In this document: positions 51,726-63,011 of the stretch, piece after piece
How the letters are laid out: the number at the start of each line of letters is the position of its first letter
Position numbering within the stretch: the stretch's first letter is position 1
Assembly (NCBI GenBank): GCA_900618795.1
Contig: UYJD01000001.1
Location: 2,312,823 to 2,376,822 of the forward strand
DNA from: Cyanodermella asteris
Lineage: Eukaryota; Ascomycota; Lecanoromycetes; Ostropales; Stictidaceae
DNA: 64,000 bases
Reading direction: 5' to 3'
Notes under the pieces: model-generated
What the model was told of the DNA's origin: nothing
Database searches by the model: none
Seen by the model: the letters and a program-made list of their open reading frames with translations, nothing else
Program-made: the position numbers and the translations under genes

Positions 51726-52452
51726 AGAAGAAGAAGAAGAAGAAATTGAAGATGTGAAGATGGCTAACGGCAATGAGGAAGAAGAGGATGATGACGATGA
51801 TGAGGACGAAGATGATGAGGAAGAAGAGGAAGAGAACGAGATCGCTTTGGAAGAGGCCATTAAGCCTAAGAAGAATGGTACGACCAAGCTTGCCATCTCA
51901 ACACATGGCATCGGTCTGAACGGCAAAACCCCCTCATCACCCACACTCTCCACCGTCTCCGCCGACACACCTGATTCTCCCGACTCGCCGACACAACAGG
52001 AAACCAACTGGCAGTCTGAGATCCTTGGCAACACCAAAGAGGCCAAGAAGGCTCGCAAGAAGGAGCGCCATCTTCGAAAACTTGCGCTATCTGAGGAACG
52101 CAGCCAGAAGAAGAAGGAACGCAATGAGAAGCTGGCCCAACGGCTAGAACGCAAGGAGCGAAGAAGTGCTAAGGAGGCCCAGGTTGTGCGCAGGGAAGAA
52201 CGCGACTTTGCTCAGTATGGTGAACTTGCCAAGCAAGCCGGCTTGAGCGTGACACGATACAAGAGAAAGCTCGAGCGAGGAGAAATCGAGTTTGACTCTA
52301 ACGGCGTGCCTTCGAGCATCAGCAAGAAGGACATTAAGAAGCAAAAGAAAGCCGAGGCACAGGCCGCATCTGCGGGCGACGAAATTTCCAAGAAAAGAAA
52401 ACGGGACGGCGACGACGGCAAGGAGAAGAAAAAGAAGAAGAGTAAGGCATGA
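50068..52452 (+). CDS. nop58: Nucleolar protein Nop58, box C/D snoRNP core, with long acidic/basic tail
   Basis: It is a core protein of box C/D snoRNPs guiding rRNA 2'-O-methylation. Exons are 50068-50089, 50149-50184 and 50252-52452, giving 752 aa. The splices restore [21 protein letters not shown], the invariant Nop58 start. The NOP5 N-terminal domain, coiled coil ([11 protein letters not shown], a family signature) and Nop domain with [16 protein letters not shown] and [15 protein letters not shown] plus [17 protein letters not shown] are intact to about residue 430. Beyond that the tail is far longer than the usual KKE/D tail: an acidic tract of about 75 residues (51630-51860) with a run of more than 20 Glu, then about 200 residues including a Lys/Arg/Glu coiled coil and [20 protein letters not shown]. 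The tail is in frame and has no splice signal of note. Confidence 0.94.
51680..51745 (+). repeat. GAA/GAG microsatellite within nop58
   Basis: A near-perfect run of GAA and GAG codons encodes more than 20 consecutive Glu. Such in-frame trinucleotide runs change length easily without breaking the frame. Confidence 0.8.
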
Positions 52453-54027
52453 TTGACGCTCCGGCGCGTGCGGATCTATGGTCATATCGTGCGGATCTTG
52501 TTCATACTCCTGGGTCAGGTCTCTTTTCATTCGACGATCGGCGTTGTCCTGCTGGTGAGCACTGTATGATACTTTGTCATGCTCGCGGACTGTGTATGGC
52601 GTTTGGCGAAAGGAGGGACTTTGCGCCTGTGAGGCTTTTCCATCATCTGTTGGCTTTTGGGTTTCCCGCCCATATCCGGAATTTCTCAAAGTTCAGCATA
52701 TCAACCAATGACAGTTCATATATACTCGGACCTGGCTCGTGCGCTTGTGTGTGACCAAGACTCGAGGGTGATGTGAGGCAGAGTCTGGGCGGGAGCACTC
52801 CAGTAGCGTAGATGCAGACGCAGGTGCGCATCACCATTAGGTGAGATTCGTCCAGTGTTTCAGTGCAGTTCCTGAATCCAACATGCACCAGATCGGTCAC
52901 CTGCAGGAGGACAGCAAGGATTCTCCGCCAACGTCAGCCTCGAGTCGCAACGTCGGTCGGGTATTTATGTGGTTGAGGCAACCCAACGGCCAGGTTCCAG
53001 CCGCCTGTGGTGGCCGCAGTCTCGCCCACCACAGAACTGGCGACACACAACCACCGCTCAGAAACACCCTTTCCTGCATTGCAACGCTCTCACACACGCT
53101 AGCGCTCAGCAATTGAGCAGATGCTGCATTTATCCGACACTGTCGTCGCAGCTGCGCTGACAAGACTGGCTTTCCTCCACCGTTGCCACGCCGGTTTGAC
53201 GCGTCAAGCGATGCTCCGGCCTGATTTGAGAACAGCATTTGACGGATCTGGCCTAGGTCATGCCATCTTTGCCGCGTCTCAGCGTCTGTCGGCGGCGACG
53301 GTTGATCGGATATTTTGAATGCTGCAAGGGTCAGGAGTCGATGTGCTGATGGATGGAAGGGTCGTCGGCTCGGTCGTCCATTGAGCGGAACATGTGGTCC
53401 TCATGGCCTACGAACTTCGACTTGACCACCCTGGTTTGGAAGCCTTGCCTCATTTTTTGAGCACTGGACTGTGCAGTGGATCTGATCTTTTTGTAGAAGC
53501 AGACGATCTCTACTGTCTTGGGTCTGCTCGAGGCAGTCTTTGACGGATGCAGCTCTCGAAGCTCATCGGGACCAGGTATGCTGATCCCAGGCGGCTGCCT
53601 CTACATTGCTGCACAGCTGAAAACTGCTTGGACCATCTGTGTGTCTTGCTTATCATGCTGCTGAGGCACCATGTGCGTGGTGTCGTGCAGCTAGGTGCTT
53701 CGATAATCGAGGCGGACGAGAAAGCTACCATGTGCGTGGTCTCTAACACGGCCGCAATTGACATGCTAGATCTATCACTGTCTAGAAGGAATCATTTCCT
53801 CCGAACTCTCGACCTCATTCTCTATTCCTTTTTCGCAATCATCTTATCTCTTTTGTACCCTGTTCGTATTCTGCGGCTGGCCGCGACTTGAAGTCTTTAC
53901 TTGCTTTTGCAATTGGACAGTCTTGACGCTGCTTGACTCTCGTGAGGACGACCGGAAAGCGGTCATCTCGCACATACGCCTGCGTCGCCGTCTGAACCAC
54001 GAGCTAGCTGAACAGAGGGCCGCTGCC
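52453..54027. other. Intergenic region
   Basis: This 1.6-kb region has no gene I can support. The motif CCATGTGCGTGGT occurs twice about 60 bp apart (near 53670 and 53730), which is too little to call a repeat. The right end carries the promoter of the membrane protein. Confidence 0.4.
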
Positions 54028-54804
54028 ATGGCTTCGCTGGCTCCTCTACAAGCTGCCAGCGCTCTATCGCCCGTCCGTCTCCAACCACACTCGCGCCATC
54101 ACGTACCAGGATCGGAGACCCTCTCCATCGTTACGATCTCTTCCCGTGACACAGGAGCTCCAATTGGCAGCAGCACAATCGATTCCCAAACTCCCAGTCA
54201 CTATTACGCCATAGGCGCCGGCGCTACCCTGTTGGCCGTCGCATTCGTCGTCTCCATCGGTGTCCTCATATGGCGCCTCCGTACACGCCGTCTTCGCAGG
54301 CGTCGCTATCGCAGCACTCACAGCGACGTCAACTGGAGCAACATGCTCAAACCATTGGACACTGCCGTCTCTCCAACCTCATACGACGGCGATACTCCCG
54401 AGACCGCCACCCCATCTTCACTCAGTACAAAGAAGCTACCTCTGCCGCCAAAGTCTCCCACAACACGACAGCAGCGTCGACAGGAATCACCGCTGCTGCC
54501 AGAGCGCGCATACGGCATACCACTACAAGAGCTTGCCGGCTCGCCCGTAGTAAACGGAAACGAGGTCGTCGATGAGTTTGCTATTGAGCTGGAAGGATGC
54601 ACGCCGGTAGAGCAACACAGTCGATTCGTATGGCCGAGTCCCAGTGGCAGCCGAAGTCAGAGTCCCGCAAGACCCAGCTCACAGAGATCACTAAGACTAG
54701 GAATATCAGGTAGACGTTGGTCGCGAAGGGACCAGAATGATGCACCGGGGCCAATACCACCTCCGAAGATTGGGGTACCGAGGGCGGCGACACTAAAGAG
54801 ATGA
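54028..54804 (+). CDS. Single-pass membrane protein with Pro/Ser-rich cytosolic tail (orphan)
   Basis: The protein has 258 aa, a single exon, and starts at the ATG at 54028 (GCCATGG). A Ser/Thr-rich head of about 65 residues is followed by one transmembrane helix, AIGAGATLLAVAFVVSIGVL, then a strongly basic stop-transfer RLRTRRLRRRRYR. This orientation would place the head outside and the tail in the cytosol. The tail has proline motifs (KLPLPPKSP, PGPIPPPKIG) and Ser/Arg repeats. There is no obvious cleavable signal peptide. It resembles the many fungal single-pass proteins of Wsc/Mid2-like topology but has no WSC domain. No function is assigned. Confidence 0.65.
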   Translation: MASLAPLQAASALSPVRLQPHSRHHVPGSETLSIVTISSRDTGAPIGSSTIDSQTPSHYYAIGAGATLLAVAFVVSIGVLIWRLRTRRLRRRRYRSTHSDVNWSNMLKPLDTAVSPTSYDGDTPETATPSSLSTKKLPLPPKSPTTRQQRRQESPLLPERAYGIPLQELAGSPVVNGNEVVDEFAIELEGCTPVEQHSRFVWPSPSGSRSQSPARPSSQRSLRLGISGRRWSRRDQNDAPGPIPPPKIGVPRAATLKR

Positions 54805-55425
54805 AAGTGTTATTAACGTGTCTTGTCTCTCTTTTTTCTTTCAAGCCTTCCCCGTCAGAATCAATACCCATCCATGTCCTGGGACGAACTTCGCAGAATG
54901 ACGTCCTCAAATACTGTTGCCGTCAAGCATCTGGCGAAATCCTTTAATCCACTTCCGATTACATATCTCGTCACTGTTCCAAGACATGCTGGTCCAAGTG
55001 TAGATTGCCAAACTATATCCCACCTACTCCAGAGCACATGTACAGATCATAACCAGCATCTGTAGTACAATAGCTTACAAATAAATTTCGACTGCGCTGC
55101 TCTTCTGCATTCGAGGTGGAAAGTACTTGAACAAATCCTTGATCCAATCGCAATGATTTCTAGACTCTAAGGGGGATCCTTGAGCCAAGTGCTTTGAATT
55201 ATGTAATCTGACCCATGGCGAACTTTCGCCGGTCGGACTATTCTCCGTAGTGTTTTCCCGCACCCAAAATAATTTGTTGGAGGATCGCAGAGGATATCGA
55301 GGTCAGAAGAGCCAATCTCTTCGTCCGCACGAAAACTTTGCACATATTTCCTGACGCACCACCAGTTGAGTCGGAACTCAATCGATCCTGTTCTTCTCCA
55401 AATCTCAGCTACGTTCAAAGCCATC
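54805..55425. other. Intergenic region
   Basis: This 621-bp region is AT-richer near 54900-55100. Nothing was recognised besides the promoter region of tma16. Confidence 0.35.
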
Positions 55426-55968
55426 ATGCCTTCCGGGCTGCACAAAGTGACCAAGAAGCTGAACAAGAAGAAGCGGGACATCAGCTCCTTGCATGCAGGC
55501 AGTCGAGATGCGAAGCGCCTACGATATGCCGCCGGCCGAGACGAAAAGATCCTGAAGCATGCATCACTACGAAACAAAATGAACGAACCATATCTAGATC
55601 GAATCCGCCACTTTCAGAACGCAGCCGTCTCTTCCCCGGAGCGAAAAGTGCTGAGCTTCGAGCAGCTACAGGAATTGATCAAAGAATACATATCCCTTTA
55701 CGAGCCCGAGCTGGAAGACCTTCAAGCTGCTCGGCGGCCTTCCAGGCCGCCCTCCGTTCGGGAAGAGCTGTTGAAAAGGCGGATCGAGTCCGAGAAGAAG
55801 GAGTACGATGTCGGATACTGGGTGCCGGACATGCTGGAGGAGGATAACGTCCAACGACTCATTCGCTGGGACGGAGAATGGAGTATGCTGTCACCTATCA
55901 AGTTCATCCGAGTGGATAGCTCAGATGGTCGAAAAGACAGCCGATGGCCCCCCAACGGCCAGTCGTAA
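55426..55968 (+). CDS. tma16: Translation machinery-associated protein Tma16
   Basis: It is a 60S pre-ribosome and ribosome-associated protein. The single exon gives 180 aa, close to the yeast length. The ATG at 55426 gives MPSGLHKVTKKLNKKKRDIS, and the family continues with LHAGSRDAKRLRYAAGRDEKIL (the S-R-D-A-K-R-L block is diagnostic), then FEQLQELIKEYISLYEPELEDL and the Trp-containing C-terminus. An upstream in-frame ATG at 55366 would add 20 residues not seen in the family and was not chosen. Confidence 0.9.
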   Translation: MPSGLHKVTKKLNKKKRDISSLHAGSRDAKRLRYAAGRDEKILKHASLRNKMNEPYLDRIRHFQNAAVSSPERKVLSFEQLQELIKEYISLYEPELEDLQAARRPSRPPSVREELLKRRIESEKKEYDVGYWVPDMLEEDNVQRLIRWDGEWSMLSPIKFIRVDSSDGRKDSRWPPNGQS

Positions 55969-57195
55969 TCTATCGCCCTCACGAAGACCACGAACGATAT
56001 CACGGTCCTTACGAAGAAGATGCACCCCCGAACGGCCAGAACGTGTGGCAGCACAGCTGACCATATGATCGACACAGCTTCGCGCCAAACGGGATTGGAC
56101 AGTAATCCCTGGGCGGACCGATCCAGAGAGTCGGCAGCCTGTACTCGGTGAATAAGGGCACTCCTCGCACTTGGTCAACCAAGCTTAAGCGCAGACCGCT
56201 GAAAGCTTCCAACAAGCAGTGCAACTAGCACGTCACAGAGAAATAGTTGTTCAGCGCGAAAGTCCAAGTCAGCTCTCAGCATGAGGTGGTAGGTGCTCGC
56301 CGAGGTATAGCAGTTTGCACACTAGCGGCCTGGCCAACGGTGTACATACAGCCCGCTCGATCCCTGGAGGGCCTCTCGTGGTGGTTGCGCGACCAAGTGC
56401 AAAACCTATCCAGGCCATCAAAGCAGAAACAAGCGCGCTTGTGATGTCTCGGGTGTGCTAAGATTTCTAAAATTCGGCTCGGGTTCTCGAAGATCGTGCT
56501 CCGCATGAGCAGCTGACATAATTAGCATACCTTCACAAGATCAGCTGTCAGATGCCATCGCTTCAACATCTCTCGATCCGTCGAACTAATGGCCTGGACG
56601 GTCGCGTGACGGACACTGTTTTCAATACTTTGCTGCGTGAACGGTGCATATATCGCGGTGCGCCAGAACGTCAATATGACATTTGCGCTGTGTCTCATCT
56701 CCACTCCTGCAATCTGCATTTCCTTGTCGAGCCGACGTTCCGTGAGCAATTCCAAGGTTTTCGAGAGACTCGAGTGGTCGCTCAACGTTGGCTTGTTTGC
56801 GGGGCCGAAACGGCCGTTTTGCTCGACTTGGGATCGATCATCGCGCTGAGTCCCGAGCGCCTCACTTGATTGGTGAGCGCAGAGCGCCGCCCCGACCAAC
56901 GTCCTTTGTGCACTTTGCCTCCCTGAGGCACTTTAGCACCGCAGCAACCCTTCAGCCATCCGATACTGCTCCCCATTGGCAGCAGGCTACTGGCACAAGC
57001 ATACGCCGGCCTAACCTTACCGTCTTCAGCCACCTCGAGCGCCCATACAGGGCAGGGATTAGCAACTGAAATGGCACGCGCAGGTACGCTACTGCCCTCT
57101 GCCTTACCCGAGCCGACTTATTAAAGGTTCTTCATGCCTTGGCTTTGTTCTGAAGCTTCACGCCACCTAGACGCCTCTCTACCTTGAGCGTGAAG
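55969..57195. other. Intergenic region with one doubtful minus-strand frame
   Basis: This 1.2-kb region lies between tma16 and the ceramidase gene. On the minus strand, 56899-56522 encodes 125 codons including SLSKTLELLTERRLDKEMQI and ENSVRHATVQAISSTDREML and is followed by a donor-like GTATGC, so it could be one exon of an unrecognised gene. I could not find convincing partner exons. The ceramidase promoter lies at the right end. Confidence 0.3.
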
Positions 57196-59686
57196 ATGGC
57201 GCGATCATACACTTACGCTGTAGCAGGCGCCTTGATGTTTGCCATCCTCCTGGCGATTCAGTTCGTCCAGTCTTTCAGCGTTCCGAACATCAACTTGGCA
57301 CAGCTGATCGGCATTCATCATCTCGAAGATGCGTACCCAATCAAGGATCAGCAAGTGGCTATGACTGCAGATGATCTTAAGAGGACATCTCAGGCCAGCA
57401 GCAATGCCACTAAATACTTGTTGGGCGTCGGAAAGGCCGACATCACCGGGTAAGTCGCCGCCTCATGTTCACAAGGCTCCTATTGTCCAGTACACGAAAT
57501 ACCTGCTTGCAAACCTACCTCGCTTAATCGATGGCTGGTGTATCGGATGATCCAAGCATTGTTCGCAGAGTCCTTGTTCGTTATCTGCACAATAATAGTC
57601 CATGCAAGTCAATCTCCGAAACCAGACACGCTAACAGGGGTCAAGCCCGGTCGCCGAACTCGAATTCATGGGCTATGCCAACTTGGACCAGATTGGAGAT
57701 GGACTTCGGCAAAGACTTTACGCGAGGTCTTTCATTATCGGCGACCCCAACAACGAAAAGGACCGTTTCGTATACATGGTCCTTGATACCCAGTCAGGTG
57801 ATACTGCAATCCGCTATGGTATCCTTGATGGCGTTGCCGCGCTCGGAGACGATTACTCAATGTATAACCAAAACAACGTCGCGGTAACAGGCACGCATTC
57901 CCACTCGGGCCCTGCTGCTTGGCTCAACTACCTACTTCCGCAAATCACAAGCAAGGGCTTCGACAAACAAAGCTACCAGGCGATCGTGAATGGCAGTGTC
58001 TTGTCTATCAAGAGAGCACATGAAAGCTTGACGGAAGGTACCCTTAGCCACGGCACAGTGGACATTCAGAACGCCAACATCAACCGAAGCCCCTATGCAT
58101 ACACTGCCAACCCTGAAGCGGAGAAGGCCAAGTTCGCCAACGATGTCGACAAGTTCATGGACGTCCTGAAGTTCACCAACTCCGATGGCAAGGATATGGG
58201 TATCTTGACCTGGTTCCCAACTCACGGCACAAGCATGCTTGGTAACAACACCAAGGCTTCTGGTGACAACAAGGGCGTTGCCGCTGACCTGTTCGAGAAA
58301 GCTGCCGCACAGAGCACCACTGCTGTCCACGGGTTTGTCGCCGGTTTCTCGCAAGCCAATGTCGGCGACACCACACCCCGTATCGGCGGTGCTTGGTGCG
58401 AGGACGGCACCAACGTGATGTGCACGTACGAAGGCAGCCTCTGCAGCGGCGTTGCCGAGAACTGCTATGGCCGCGGTCCAAATTTTACTGTCAAGGACAA
58501 CGGCGCCACCGACTGCTACACAATCGGAACCCGTCAATTCGACGCCGCTTGGTCCCTATACCAGTCAACGCAATGGACACCTATCACAGGCTCTGCCGTC
58601 CGTTCGTACCATACCTTCCAGGACATGAGCCAGTTCAATTTCACTCTGACAAACGGCACCCAAGTATCCACCTGCGCCGCCGCCCTGGGCTACAGCTTCG
58701 CTGCCGGTACATCCGACTGGCCGGGTGCATTCGACTTCAAGCAGAGCACCAACGATACGAACAAGGACCTCAACCCGATCTGGTACGTTGTACGTGACCT
58801 GCTACACGACCCATCCCCCGAGCAACGTGCATGCCAGCATCCGAAGCCCATCCTCCTGGACGTCGGCAACCAACAAGTACCCTACGACTGGGCACCCAAC
58901 ATTGCCGACGTCCAGGCCTTCCGTGTTGGACAGATGTTTTTCATTATTTCTCCCGGCGAGGCCACAACCATGTCTGGTCGTCGCTGGAAGCAAGCTGTCA
59001 TCGATGGCGCCAACGCCGGCAGCATGACTGGTGGTGTCGCGCCCATCGCCGTTCTTGGCGGACCCGCCAACAGCTACACGCACTACATCGCCACACCAGA
59101 GGAGTATGGTATCCAGCGGTACGAGGGCGCCAGCACACTGTACGGTCCCTTCACGCTTCCTGCCTATATCAACCTCACTCAGCGCTATCTACCCTACCTC
59201 GCCGACACGCCGCCAAGCACCGCCCTGGCAGCTGGCCCCACCCCGCCCAACAACGTCGATCAAGCCCTCAGCTTCATCACCGGTGTCGTCTACGACAGCC
59301 CAGCCTTCGGAAAGTCGTACGGCCAGGTCACGACCGACGTACCCAAGAACCCTGCCAAGGGCAGCGAAGTCAACGCCACCTTCGTCGGCGCGAACCCGCG
59401 CAACGACTTGAAGCTCGAGTCCAACTACGCGACTGTCGAATTCAAGGGCAGCGATGGGACGTGGACTACGGTCCGTGATGACAGCAGCTGGGACCTGGTG
59501 TACAGTTGGAAAAGGGACTCGACCATCCTGGGCACGAGCTCGGTCGTGATCTCGTGGAAGATGGGGGATGTTCAGACCGCGGTGCCGAGCGGGACGTACA
59601 GGTTGCGGTACTTTGGAAACAGCAAGTCTCTTGGAGGCACGATCACCGCGTTTGACGGAACGAGTGGCGAGTTTACGATTGCATGA
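57196..59686 (+). CDS. Neutral/alkaline non-lysosomal ceramidase, Thr at the nucleophile position
   Basis: Neutral ceramidases hydrolyse ceramide to sphingosine and fatty acid and are secreted or membrane-anchored. Exons 57196-57449 and 57646-59686 (GTAAGT...CGCTAAC...TCAAG, 196 nt) give 764 aa. An N-terminal hydrophobic segment (YTYAVAGALMFAILLAIQF) acts as signal or anchor. Family blocks are LLGVGKADITGPVAELEFMGYA (made by the splice), the metal-ligand VTGTHSHSGPAAW, WFPTHGTSMLGNN (zinc His) and PANSYTHYIATPEEY. The C-terminal immunoglobulin-like domain is complete. The catalytic loop, usually N-x-G-D-(V/T)-S-P-N, reads NVGDTTPR, so residue 328 is Thr instead of Ser and the next-but-one Asn is Arg. 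Activity is therefore uncertain. Several N-glycosylation sequons are present. Confidence 0.92.
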
Positions 59687-59975
59687 TTCGAGAGAACGAT
59701 AGGCTTTTGGAATAATGAGCGATGAGGAGACGAAAATGAGACTTTGTGTGTCGTGGAGGCACTTGTGCATATTTTCATGAAGTCAATTGAACCTGGTGAA
59801 ATCGTGCCGCATTACATTTGATCGCTAGCGTGAGCCAACTCTGCTATAGAGCAAGCAATGCCCGTTCTAACTACTCGCCGTTGACCAAATGATTGTTTGT
59901 TGGATACCTCAAATTTAAGCACAGCTATCATTCGATTTCTGCATCAACAAAACTTTTTACACCTTTTTGCTCGCC
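59687..59975. other. Convergent intergenic region
   Basis: These 289 bp lie between the ceramidase and dur3 3' ends. No feature is seen. Confidence 0.35.
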
Positions 59976-62159
59976 TCACGATCTTTTCTTCCCCAAATCC
60001 TGCCTCATACCTCTGAAGACTTTCCCAATCGCCGCTCTCCCGTCCCAAATCGGAAACACGATCACCGCCATGGTGACCCAACCCCCGAAGAACGCCCTGC
60101 CAAAGACGTAGTCACGATACAGCGGTAGCGGCCACAACACACACGTGACCAGCACGTCTACGACGAAGAACACGCTCGCGTAGCGGAACCACTTTCTGAC
60201 GTGGCGCAGCGTCGGCTCGCTGAAAGGGTGCACGACGTCGTCATCATCGAGAGACGAGATCGGGTTGACTTGGCTGGGACGGGGGTCCGGGGTACCCCTT
60301 TCTTCGCCTGCGGAGAACAGAGGGCCCGCTTTCTCGTTTGGTGGGGACTCATTATCGGTGGCGTCGACGCTGGCTGGTGTCGATGGGATGGTGCTGCCGG
60401 CCCCGCTCGCGGATTTGTCTTCGATGAGGTCGATTCGGAGGTATCCTCTCCAGTCGAACGTTGCGGGCCAGATGGACGAGATGATGACGGAGTATATTCC
60501 CGGTGAGAAGAAGGATACCGTCGCGCCGAAGAGTCCCGGGAGTTGGAGCTGTGTCGTGTTGATGTCGATTGTTCCGCCGTAGTGCCATGATAATGCGAAC
60601 CAGGTGGCGAGCCCCGAAAGCATGCCTAGGATTGGGGCGCCGATGGCAGCGGCTTTGGTTTGGCGGGACCAGAGCAGTGAAAGGATCATTGGGAGGATTC
60701 CGGGACAGGAGATTATGGGGCGGAAGTAGGTGGACCAGTTGTTGGTAGCCTGAACGTGTTTTAGCGGTTCTATGTTTCCCTTGAGCATTTGGTGGATAGG
60801 TACTCACACCAGCGTACGAGAGCATGATGGCGAATCCTGCCATAAAGACCCCGTGGAAAACGACGCCCCAGTGACTGACCTTGAGCACTTGTCGATCTGT
60901 GGCTTTGGGGTTGACATAAGTGCGATATCCGTCCAGAGAGATGATACTGCTGACCGCGATCATGGAAGACGACACCGTACTCGTGATGGCCATGAAAATG
61001 AGCACCAGCAGACCGCCTGTTGCACCTCGTCCGAGGAGTGAGCGCAAGACGTATGGCATCACCAGACCGGAATTGACTTGAGTGGTGGTGAGCGTATTCG
61101 GGTAGTCGAACCAGATTGGAGTCTTCTCGATAGCTCGTGCTGACAGACCGATGATGGTTCCTGTGCACCAGGGAATAGCAATGATGACGATAGCGACGAG
61201 ATCATAGGCCGGAACTGTAGCGTGTACATCTGAGGCGAAAGACTTTTGCCAGAACGCAGTGTCCATGAGGACAAGGGCAAGGTTACCGTACTTCAGCACA
61301 ACACCAAATAAGGCAGCTGATCATGTCAGCTTCTGTTTGTGGTGGCGAGAGGACAACATACCTGGTTGAGACTTCATGGTGAGCAAGGAGCCCATATAGT
61401 TGCCTGGGATGAAGTCATTTGTTGCTTTGACTTTGTCATACAGGCCTCCAATACCACCAATATGCTCGTTGGTAAGAACCGCGAGTGAAAAGTAGATGAG
61501 CAAGACCAAAGCGATGAATGTGTGCAGGAAGTCGGTCAGGAACGTGGCTTTCAGTCCACCGACCGCCGTGTACGTAACAACGCCAGCTGGAATAAGGATG
61601 GCAGCGGCGACGACATGCATGCCAGTCATGCCTGTGATGAGCTGGGAGCCGGCAAGAATCATCGAGCCGCAGCCAAAGATATTGTTGACCACGTTCAGCA
61701 GGATGAACAGCCAATGGGCGTAAGGCCCGTATCGCATTCGCATGATCTCAAGAGACGTATGAGCATATGGCACTCGCAGCTTGGCCACTATACCAAGAAC
61801 AGCCATCAGGGCGATCTGGAAGGACAGGCCGGCGGCCCACCAAATTGGTAAAGCGATACCCCATTTGTAGGTATATGCGGCAGAGAACACGCTCTCATTG
61901 ATCCACATCCTGGCGTTATCAGCACACATATAGGTAGCAAGAACATCAGAGACGCGCACCAGCTTGAGAATACAGCAGAAGCGGTCAGTCCAGTCCCGAC
62001 TGATCGGTTCGCTACCATGAACATCTCGGACTGGTCGCTGTCTTCGGAAAGGTACCATTTTTGGACTCGAACAGCAGCTAGGATGATCAAACAAAACAAT
62101 ATCGACAGACCAACGATGACGCCGTAGCCATCGGCTTGGGACAGGAGCTCAACGGCCAT
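59976..62159 (-). CDS. dur3: Urea active transporter, sodium:solute symporter family (Dur3-like)
   Basis: It is a plasma-membrane, proton-coupled high-affinity urea (and polyamine) importer. Exons are 62159-61960, 61909-61362, 61316-60808 and 60749-59976, giving 676 aa. The introns are 45-59 nt, all GT-AG. The splices restore family text: SAVFSSWMWINESVFSAAY, SQPAALFGVVLKYGNLA and MLSYAGATNNWSTYFRPI. SSS landmarks are KLRVPYAHTSLEIMRMRYG, GGLKATFLTDFLHT, TSTVSSSMIAVSSI, the VSHWGVVFHG block and STYFRPIISCPGILP. About 14-15 helices are expected, and the C-terminal loop is acidic with two last helices. Two HGATAR sites lie upstream, as in AreA-controlled nitrogen genes. Confidence 0.92.
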
Positions 62160-63011
62160 TGGAACGCGCGAACAAGGTTGAAAGAAGTCTGGAAGTAGCT
62201 TCGCGGCTCATCAAGAACGGGGCTCACTGTAGATCAAGTACTCGAACCATGTGCTCCACAATCGCTAACACCATACACACACACAGTGCATAATCCGTGA
62301 GCGTAGGATCAGATTTAGAATCGTGGCCATCACCGTTGTATTACGGAGGCACTGATGGTATCTGCCATTCGTCGATAGATGATGTAGGACGATCGCCGCA
62401 GCTTGCGTTATAGATGCGGGTAAGCACGCCAGAGCAGATAGCATGTCAACGCTGCAGGGATGACGGGCTTCGAATCCTTCACGACCCACCGTAAACTTCA
62501 GTTGAAGCCAGAAGTCTTGCAGTCGTGATTACTGTGTTCTCAACAGAGCATGTTCGTGGAAAACATGTTGTCCGCAACGGCCGCAAGACGCGCCGCCGAA
62601 GGAAATTGCGCCATCTAGTGGCACTTTGATAACGAGCATTCACCGCGACGTCCGCTATGCGGAACAGAAGGACTCACGTTGGAAGAGGCAATCACGGCTT
62701 ATAGATTCGCGGGAAAAAGTTTGATCCGCACGACAAGTTGTGCGAATGTTGTGAGGTGTGAGAAGGTTTGACGCTCGGACCGTTCCCATGAAGGCGCATT
62801 TAACATCGGTCTCTTTACACGAAAGCCTGAACGACCTCAGCTTGGAAGCGAAAAGCTTTGATCAGAGTCAATACGAGTGCCAATATGAGTCTTATCATCT
62901 GGTAAGCATCAAGCCAATAAATGACGTTGGCATCGATAGTGCTGTGAGGAACGCCTGACCTAACATCGGCCATTGCACCGTGCAGATTAAACAACGCTCA
63001 GCTTGATGAGA
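62160..63011. promoter_or_regulatory. Upstream region of dur3
   Basis: This 852-bp region contains the candidate GATA sites. No gene was recognised, and the small frame near 62758-62958 has no support. Confidence 0.4.
62373..62441. promoter_or_regulatory. Pair of HGATAR sites upstream of dur3
   Basis: CGATAG at 62373-62378 and AGATAG at 62436-62441 match the HGATAR core bound by AreA-type GATA factors, 215-280 bp upstream of the dur3 ATG. A third, TGATAA, lies near 62628. Short motifs occur by chance, so this is suggestive only. Confidence 0.35.

Noticed and set aside
51489-52154. 221-codon minus-strand poly-Ser frame in nop58
   Set aside because: It is the complement of the GAA/GAG tract and simply reads as Ser repeats.
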